From the NCBI GenBank assembly GCA_025457985.1, contig JALOTI010000021.1, positions 1 through 11,340 on the forward strand: a stretch of DNA of 11,340 bases, given 5' to 3'. This stretch comes from Leptospira sp. GTDB lineage: Bacteria; Spirochaetota; Leptospiria; Leptospirales; Leptospiraceae. The notes beneath the pieces were generated by a model. That model was given only the letters and a program-made list of their open reading frames with translations. It made no database searches and was not told the DNA's origin. The position numbers and the translations under genes are program-made. Positions within the stretch are counted from its first letter, which is position 1. Every line of letters starts with the position of its first letter. This document shows, piece after piece, positions 6,625-11,340 of this stretch.

Positions 6625-7497
6625 ATGGTCCGTTATCTTTGTTTTATCCTAACATTATTTTATTTTGGAAATTTGAATGCATTTCCTGTTCCTAAGTTAA
6701 CAAGACAGGTTACAGATCTTGCAGGAATTTTATCCGTAGAAACGATTAGTAGTTTAGAACAAAAAATCCGAGAACACGAAAAAGAAACTTCAAACCAAAT
6801 TGCAGTACTCACTATACCAACCTTAGATGGTGAGATGATTAATGATGTTGCGATTCAAGTTTTTGATGAATGGAAACTAGGTCAAAAGAGTAAGAACAAC
6901 GGCGTTTTACTTTTGATAGCAAAAGAAGAACGAAAGATTTGGATCAGTGTAGGCCGAGGACTAGAGGGTGCATTAACTGACCTGCAAGCAAGATATATTA
7001 TACAAAATGAAATTCGCCCGAATTTTAAATCAGGTGAATTTGATTTGGGGGTTAGTAGCGGAGTTGATAAAATAATCCTAACTATTCGAGGTGAATACAC
7101 ACCTTCTGCCTCTGATGTTGCAACGACAAAAAAACTTTTATCAAACGAAGAGACTATGGCAAGTGGGTTCAATGGTCTCATTGTCTTATTTTTTTCACTC
7201 TTCGTATCATCTGTGTTTGGTGCTATTGTAACTGGTCTTGCATTCTTTTTACTTTATCCAGTTTTTGTATTCCTATTTGGGAAAACGATTGGAATCTTTC
7301 TGGCAATTCTATTGTTTTTTCTCGTTCTCTTTTTAAAATCTAGAGTAGGTACTTTTGGTGGGGGTGGATCAGATGGTGGCGGATTCGGAGGTGGATTCTA
7401 CTCCGGTGATTCTGGCTCTTGGTCTGATAGTGGTTCCGATAGTTGGGGCGGGGGCGGTGGCGACAGTGCTGGCGGAGGATCTGGTGGAGATTGGTAA
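6625..7497 (+). CDS. Secreted/membrane TPM-domain protein with Gly-rich tail (YgcG-like, COG1512)
   Basis: From the ATG at 6625 the protein is 290 residues. A cleavable signal peptide (MVRYLCFILTLFYFGNLNA) is probably cut after A19. The TPM domain runs at about 28-155, with the family-typical VTDLAGILS opening, an NNGVLLLIAKEERKIWISVGRG core and the DLQARYII segment. Hydrophobic spans follow at about 183-238, and then a Gly/Ser/Asp-rich tail from about 243 ending GGDW. This is the classic YgcG layout with the TPM domain outside the membrane. An earlier in-frame ATG at 6568 would overlap the previous gene by 53 nt and bury the signal peptide behind 19 extra residues, so I prefer 6625, four nt after the upstream stop. 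It pairs with the preceding TPM gene. The function is unknown; an envelope role is inferred. Confidence 0.83.
   Translation: MVRYLCFILTLFYFGNLNAFPVPKLTRQVTDLAGILSVETISSLEQKIREHEKETSNQIAVLTIPTLDGEMINDVAIQVFDEWKLGQKSKNNGVLLLIAKEERKIWISVGRGLEGALTDLQARYIIQNEIRPNFKSGEFDLGVSSGVDKIILTIRGEYTPSASDVATTKKLLSNEETMASGFNGLIVLFFSLFVSSVFGAIVTGLAFFLLYPVFVFLFGKTIGIFLAILLFFLVLFLKSRVGTFGGGGSDGGGFGGGFYSGDSGSWSDSGSDSWGGGGGDSAGGGSGGDW
7361..7494 (+). repeat. Low-complexity Gly/Ser/Asp-coding GGN tract
   Basis: The 3' end of the second TPM gene is an irregular GGT/GGC/GGA-rich run encoding a disordered Gly/Ser/Asp/Trp tail. It is locally much richer in G than its surroundings. It belongs to the protein and is typical of YgcG-like members, though such tracts can vary in length between strains. 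Confidence 0.6.
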
Positions 7498-7501
7498 CTA
7501 A

Positions 7502-9586
7502 CTAGGTATTGACTTCTATGAACAAAATCGTTGAGTCATCTTTCCAGACAGTTTTTTTCATTTTTTGAAACAACTCAGCCTTAATATAGGGCAGCACTTC
7601 TTCAAATGGCATATTTTTTGTTTTTTCGATAATACCGACAAACTCAGATAATGCGGAAGCTCCGTCCGCTTCATTCAATTCTTCGAATAAACCGTCCGTA
7701 TAAAGAAGCACTCGATCTCCTTTGGAAACATGTGTTTCTAAGATAGTAAATCGGAAATGTTCTAAAATTCCGATAATTGGACCGGAATTGTCCAAATACT
7801 CTAACTCTCCTGTGCTCCGAATTAAAATCTGCTGAGTAACTCCAGCACCAGAATATCTTAAAATCTTTTGGTGGAAGTCAAAATCAAGAGCGATAGCTGG
7901 GAAATAAATCTGTAAATCAGCATTTTTATCATAAAAATGTCTATTGATATAAAATAAGAGATCATTAGGTCTCATAGCAACATCAGTAATCCTTTCAAAC
8001 TCGGATTGTATCATCATGGTATACAAAGCTGCTTGTAAACCATGTCCAGTCGCATCCGCCAAAAAGAATCGAAAGTAAAAGTCTTGAATTCGTTTAACGA
8101 AGTAGATGTCACCGCCAACTTCCGCAATCGGTTTGTACAAAATGTCCAATTTCAAGTGTGGTGCTAGGTCAGGAGGTTTTGTTAAACTTTGTACGATGGA
8201 CTTAGCTAATAAAAGGTCTTTGCTAATTTGGTCCAGTTTGTTCTGGAGTTGGACCGTTTTTTCTTTTGCCCGAATTTCCAAACTTTCATTGGAGTCGAGA
8301 AGTTGGTTTTTAACCTGCTGTAGCTCCTGATTTTTTGAAGAGAGTTCGATCGCTAAGTTTTCTGCTTCCTGAAATCCTTTTGAAAAACCTCTCGCAATTA
8401 ATATGGATTGAAAGAGAAACATCATAAAGATCCCATAATGGATCATCAGTGGACCATGTATGATAAGGTTATTTACCAAAAGGTCATTCACAAAACTAAG
8501 AATAAACAAAACAAAACTAAGTAAAAAAATCACAGAGCCTTGAATTTTTTCTCGAATAACACGATATACGGTGATAAATACATAAACCGATGCAAAAATA
8601 CTAAAGATTTGAAATGGTATCATCAAATATGTATAAAAGGAAGATTTTGTGATAAGAACGATCATAACAAAAAGATAAGATATGTATGCTATGATCTCAT
8701 AGACAGATTTAGAAAAATAAGGTTTGAATAGAAGATAAATGTATCTTCCAAAAACGGGGGGGAGCAGAAAAAAGCTAAGATAACTCATCTTTAAATGCAG
8801 CTCCCAAGGTATATTTGGGAATAAAAAAGTGATGTATTTATTGCCTGTAACAAATACTCGCAGAACAATTAAAAAACAAGTCAAGGAAAACCAGAATGTC
8901 TGCGGAGATTTCCTTCTATGAAAATACAAAAAGGAATGATAAACTCCCATAAAAAGAATACAGCCAACGAGCAACATATCTTTTAAAAGATCCGATTCGT
9001 ATAACTTATGTATATTGGAAGTTCTTCCTAAACTTATGATTTGTGCGGGTCCGCCTTTTCTATGATTGTAATTCGAAATCTGGAGAACAAAACTGCTTTC
9101 ATCGGTGTTGGAAACAAAATCTACGATCACAGGTTTGTATTCTGGTTTAGCTTTCTGTTCATTAAACGAAACGATTCCATTAGATGCAATAGCTCTACCA
9201 TCAACATACAGAACATAGGCTGTCTCCATTTCTGGAATCAATAGAGACATTGGCTGATTTTTTAAACCATGTCGTATTTTAGTATAAAATGTAGCATAAC
9301 CATCACCTGCAAGAAAACCGGATTCAAAGAAACTTTTAGACCAAATTCCAGGGACAGAAAATAAAGAGTCGGGTCTTAAAGAACGAATCTCTTGAACTTC
9401 TTGGGGCTGGAGAAGAAGGTTTGGGAAATAAATCCATTCACCTTTTAACTTCAAAACATTTTCTTTTGTTTCTAAATAGGAAACTGCATCTACAAAACCG
9501 TCTTTTATAGAAGGAACATCACCTACCGGTTGGCAGGTGAAGAAGACAGAAATTAACGACAGAATTGCAAAAGATGCAGGCTTCAA
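7502..9586 (-). CDS. Membrane-bound sensor PP2C phosphatase: 7TMR-DISM plus SpoIIE domain
   Basis: Predicted Ser/Thr phosphatase that would switch on a STAS-type anti-sigma antagonist in response to an outside signal. From TTG 9586 it has 694 residues. The N-terminus MKPASFAILSLISVFFTC is a signal peptide with a relaxed lipobox-like end (Cys18). A periplasmic beta-rich region at about 40-195 resembles 7TMR-DISMED2. Seven spans follow at about 200-398, then a coiled coil at about 405-470 and a SpoIIE/PP2C domain at about 478-694. Metal-binding aspartates are in place: D493 (VGGD), D511 (ADATGHG), D631 (YTDG) and D683/D684. The start is uncertain: ATG 9637 overlaps the citrate synthase-like gene by 50 nt and lacks a ribosome site. 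TTG 9586 begins right after that gene's stop and gives a clean signal peptide, but its ribosome site is also weak. The fold assignment is firm; the ligand is unknown. Confidence 0.88.
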   Translation of the reverse strand: MKPASFAILSLISVFFTCQPVGDVPSIKDGFVDAVSYLETKENVLKLKGEWIYFPNLLLQPQEVQEIRSLRPDSLFSVPGIWSKSFFESGFLAGDGYATFYTKIRHGLKNQPMSLLIPEMETAYVLYVDGRAIASNGIVSFNEQKAKPEYKPVIVDFVSNTDESSFVLQISNYNHRKGGPAQIISLGRTSNIHKLYESDLLKDMLLVGCILFMGVYHSFLYFHRRKSPQTFWFSLTCFLIVLRVFVTGNKYITFLFPNIPWELHLKMSYLSFFLLPPVFGRYIYLLFKPYFSKSVYEIIAYISYLFVMIVLITKSSFYTYLMIPFQIFSIFASVYVFITVYRVIREKIQGSVIFLLSFVLFILSFVNDLLVNNLIIHGPLMIHYGIFMMFLFQSILIARGFSKGFQEAENLAIELSSKNQELQQVKNQLLDSNESLEIRAKEKTVQLQNKLDQISKDLLLAKSIVQSLTKPPDLAPHLKLDILYKPIAEVGGDIYFVKRIQDFYFRFFLADATGHGLQAALYTMMIQSEFERITDVAMRPNDLLFYINRHFYDKNADLQIYFPAIALDFDFHQKILRYSGAGVTQQILIRSTGELEYLDNSGPIIGILEHFRFTILETHVSKGDRVLLYTDGLFEELNEADGASALSEFVGIIEKTKNMPFEEVLPYIKAELFQKMKKTVWKDDSTILFIEVNT

Positions 9587-9587
9587 A

Positions 9588-10868
9588 CTAGATTCTGTTT
9601 TGAATAGGAATGTATTTCCTATTGATTTCGCCCACATAGATTTGTTTTGGACGAAACTTACTGAAATCTCCTTTGATTCGTTGTTCTCGCCAATGAGCAA
9701 GCCAACCAGGCAATCGACCGATTACTTGCATTACAGAGAACATATCCTTAGGTATGCCCAAAGTATGGAAAGTGAGAGCTGAATAGTATTCCAAGTTTGG
9801 ATACAATAAATTCTCCATAAAAAATGTATCATTCCAAACTACATCATCAATCTGGAGTGCGACATCTTCAACAGGAGTTAAAGTCCGATTTTTGTAGAAC
9901 TCTTTCACAATATTGCGGGCAATTTTTGCACGAGGACTAACAACATCATACGCTTTTTGACCAAAACCATTGGATCGCATGGTAACTTCGCCACGTTTGA
10001 ATCTTTCAAAATAATCTTTAACAGGTGTTTTGGTTTTAATTATATCTTCAATAAGAGAAATCGCCGCTGTAGGTCTTCCCCCTTCCCTAGCTCCCCACTG
10101 AGCCATAATTCCCGCAGAAATGGAAGCAAAGAGATTTGCCTGTGTTGAACCTACCGTTTGAACGGCTGTATTGGATACATTCTGTTCATGATCAGCATGC
10201 AGAATCCACATTTGATTGAGAAGGCGATCAAACTCTTCCGGAACTGTATACGTATCTGCAGGCATTTTGTGCATCATATACAAAAAGTTAGTACAATATG
10301 GATTTTTATCCTGAGGATAGACAAAAGGATGACCTACTGCGTGTTTGTAGGTAAATGCAGCGATGGTACGAATTTTAGCAAGAAGCCTTGCGATCAAATC
10401 CACGCCCATATCCAATTTTTCTTCATATTCCTCTAGGTAGTAACTCGAAAGAGAAGTAACCATTACACTTAGCACTGCAAGTGGGTTTGCAACACCAGGA
10501 AATCCATCAAAAAGATTTAACATATCTTCATGGATCATTGAATGTTTGGATAATCTCTTTGAAAAATCACTTAACTCTTGTTTGTTTGGAAGATTACCAT
10601 AGATTAAAAGATAAGATGTTTCAACAAAAGTAGATTGGTATGCGAGTTCACCTACATCATAGCCTCGATAGCTAAGTTCCCCTTTTTCGGGATCCCGTCT
10701 AGATACTTTAGAAATTCCTAATGCAGTGTTAAATAAACCAGGATCTACTGTAACAAGTCCTGTTTTTCGGTAAAAATCAGTTAGGTCGATCCCTTCTTTT
10801 CCATCTGTTCCCGCGATTATGGGCAGTTTATATGATTTACCTTTGATGTGGATTTCCACTTCGCTCAT
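9588..10868 (-). CDS. gltA: Citrate synthase family protein with altered active-site residues
   Basis: Full-length (426 aa) homologue of type II citrate synthase, which condenses oxaloacetate and acetyl-CoA. Recognisable blocks are VDPGLFNTA (41-49), SYRGYDVGELA (66-76), HADHEQN (224-230), GFGQKAYDVVSPRA (301-314), GRLPGWLAHW (384-393) and FRPKQIYVG (405-413). The binding arginines R313, R385 and R406 and both His of HADHEQN are kept. Three catalytic-region positions differ from E. coli GltA: the GFGH histidine (H305) is Q304, the aspartate D362 (NVDFYSG) is E360 in NLEYYSA, and GPLHGGAN is GAREGGRP. Activity is therefore uncertain. It could be an unusual citrate synthase, a paralogue acting on another 2-oxoacid, or a non-catalytic protein. 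AGAGG stands seven nt before the ATG, with AGGAGG just upstream. It lies between STAS and SpoIIE-phosphatase genes and is probably co-transcribed with both. Confidence 0.9.
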   Translation of the reverse strand: MSEVEIHIKGKSYKLPIIAGTDGKEGIDLTDFYRKTGLVTVDPGLFNTALGISKVSRRDPEKGELSYRGYDVGELAYQSTFVETSYLLIYGNLPNKQELSDFSKRLSKHSMIHEDMLNLFDGFPGVANPLAVLSVMVTSLSSYYLEEYEEKLDMGVDLIARLLAKIRTIAAFTYKHAVGHPFVYPQDKNPYCTNFLYMMHKMPADTYTVPEEFDRLLNQMWILHADHEQNVSNTAVQTVGSTQANLFASISAGIMAQWGAREGGRPTAAISLIEDIIKTKTPVKDYFERFKRGEVTMRSNGFGQKAYDVVSPRAKIARNIVKEFYKNRTLTPVEDVALQIDDVVWNDTFFMENLLYPNLEYYSALTFHTLGIPKDMFSVMQVIGRLPGWLAHWREQRIKGDFSKFRPKQIYVGEINRKYIPIQNRI

Positions 10869-10924
10869 GAATTGACCTCTTTCCCTCCTATCTTGGACAA
10901 GGGAAGTTAGGAATCTAGAAAAAT
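10869..10924 (-). promoter_or_regulatory. STAS/citrate synthase-like spacer with double Shine-Dalgarno
   Basis: This 56-nt gap holds AGAGG (10876-10880) seven nt before the ATG and a stronger AGGAGG (10884-10889) fifteen nt before it. Upstream CCTA/TTCCC stretches could pair weakly with the AGGAGGGAA region (about 5 bp). No T-rich terminator is visible, so readthrough from the STAS gene is expected. Confidence 0.45.
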
Positions 10925-11275
10925 TTAAGCTTGGGAGATCGCAGAATTGAGAGAATCGTGAATCAGGACGAAGTCAGTTAAACCAACGATGTCCATAACC
11001 TTTCGAAAATGAGAGTTGAGGCCTGCAAACTCGATTTTTCCCTGGCTTTCCGAAGATTTAGTAATCAGGCTTATAAGAGTTGCAATCCCCGCCGAATTGA
11101 TATACGAAGTCTCCGAAAAATTTAAGATTACACGGGAACGTTTGTCTTGGGGGATAGAGTCGTACGATTGAACAATTTCTTCTTCGGCTTCCGATGTAAT
11201 TTCACCAGAAATATGAATCACAGGCAGAACACCGCCCATTTCATAGCCAAGCCGAATCTTAAATTCTTCGATCAT
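10925..11275 (-). CDS. STAS-domain anti-sigma factor antagonist (SpoIIAA-like)
   Basis: Single STAS domain. In partner switching, the unphosphorylated STAS protein binds an anti-sigma kinase and frees its target; a PP2C phosphatase removes the inhibitory phosphate. From ATG 11275 it has 116 residues. The fold pattern is clear: a VIHISGEIT strand (19-27), a SRVILNFSETSYINSAGIATLISL core (about 47-70) and a VMDIVGLTDFVLIHDSLNSA C-terminus. S61, in the NSAG turn, matches the phosphorylatable Ser58 of SpoIIAA; the preceding Asp is Asn here. A longer version from TTG 11311 adds 12 residues but has no ribosome site, while the ATG has GGAAG only three nt upstream, so the start is moderately uncertain. 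The SpoIIE-type phosphatase two genes downstream is an obvious candidate partner. No anti-sigma kinase is present in this window. Confidence 0.88.
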   Translation of the reverse strand: MIEEFKIRLGYEMGGVLPVIHISGEITSEAEEEIVQSYDSIPQDKRSRVILNFSETSYINSAGIATLISLITKSSESQGKIEFAGLNSHFRKVMDIVGLTDFVLIHDSLNSAISQA

Positions 11276-11340
11276 CTGCTTCCAGGGAAATCGTTCCTGA
11301 ACCGTGGTCAAGAAAAATTAAGAATTTGCCTTTCTTTCTG

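Noticed and set aside
9520..9539. Short hairpin CACCT-A-CC-ggtt-GG-C-AGGTG near the 5' end of the phosphatase gene
   Set aside because: It encodes the residues around the putative lipobox cysteine, has one mismatch and no T run. Chance in coding sequence is enough to explain it.
10876..10912. Weak pairing between TTCCC/TCCTA and the AGGAGGGAA region before the citrate synthase-like gene, as a translational switch
   Set aside because: Only about five base pairs in each alternative and a second Shine-Dalgarno remains free, so a riboregulator claim is not supported.
11276..11340. TTGACC next to the STAS gene start as a possible -35 element
   Set aside because: Seventeen nt downstream there is no acceptable -10 hexamer, and too little upstream sequence is in the window to judge the promoter.

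Overview
This window most likely comes from a spirochaete of the genus Leptospira. That is inferred from overall protein character, moderate-to-low GC (by eye, not computed) and gene order; no database search was possible. It holds eleven convincing protein genes, one of them cut by the left edge. I see no rRNA, tRNA, insertion sequence or CRISPR array. Coding density is very high, and the only clear intergenic control region is about 120 bp long.

Region 1 (1-4039, minus strand) is a compact operon for a caa3-type, subfamily A2 heme-copper terminal oxidase. In transcription order it encodes a roughly 50-residue single-span membrane protein, an SCO/SenC copper chaperone, oxidase subunit II with CuA and a fused C-terminal cytochrome c domain, subunit I, and subunit III (incomplete here). 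Genes abut or overlap: SCO stop next to the coxB start, a Shine-Dalgarno overlapping the coxB stop, and a 14-nt ctaD/coxC overlap.

Region 2 (4040-4162) is the divergent control region. It carries a good sigma70-like promoter for the oxidase operon and a perfect 11-bp direct repeat that brackets it.

Region 3 (4163-7497, plus strand) runs ctaA/COX15 (heme a synthase), ctaB/COX10 (heme o synthase, 8-nt overlap), then two TPM-domain membrane proteins. The two heme enzymes make the heme a required by the oxidase encoded across the divergent promoter, so the two arms form one cytochrome oxidase biogenesis locus.

Region 4 (7502-11275, minus strand, convergent with region 3) holds, in transcription order, a STAS-domain anti-sigma-factor antagonist, a citrate synthase family protein, and a membrane-bound 7TMR-DISM/SpoIIE-type PP2C phosphatase. 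STAS proteins and SpoIIE phosphatases are the two ends of partner-switching pathways. The citrate synthase homologue between them has replacements at positions normally essential for catalysis: Gln for the GFGH-motif histidine, Glu for the aspartate, and a rewritten PLHGG loop. This arrangement is the most interesting thing in the window.

Several starts were re-chosen on ribosome-binding-site or signal-peptide grounds: the small membrane protein, both TPM proteins, the phosphatase and the STAS protein.
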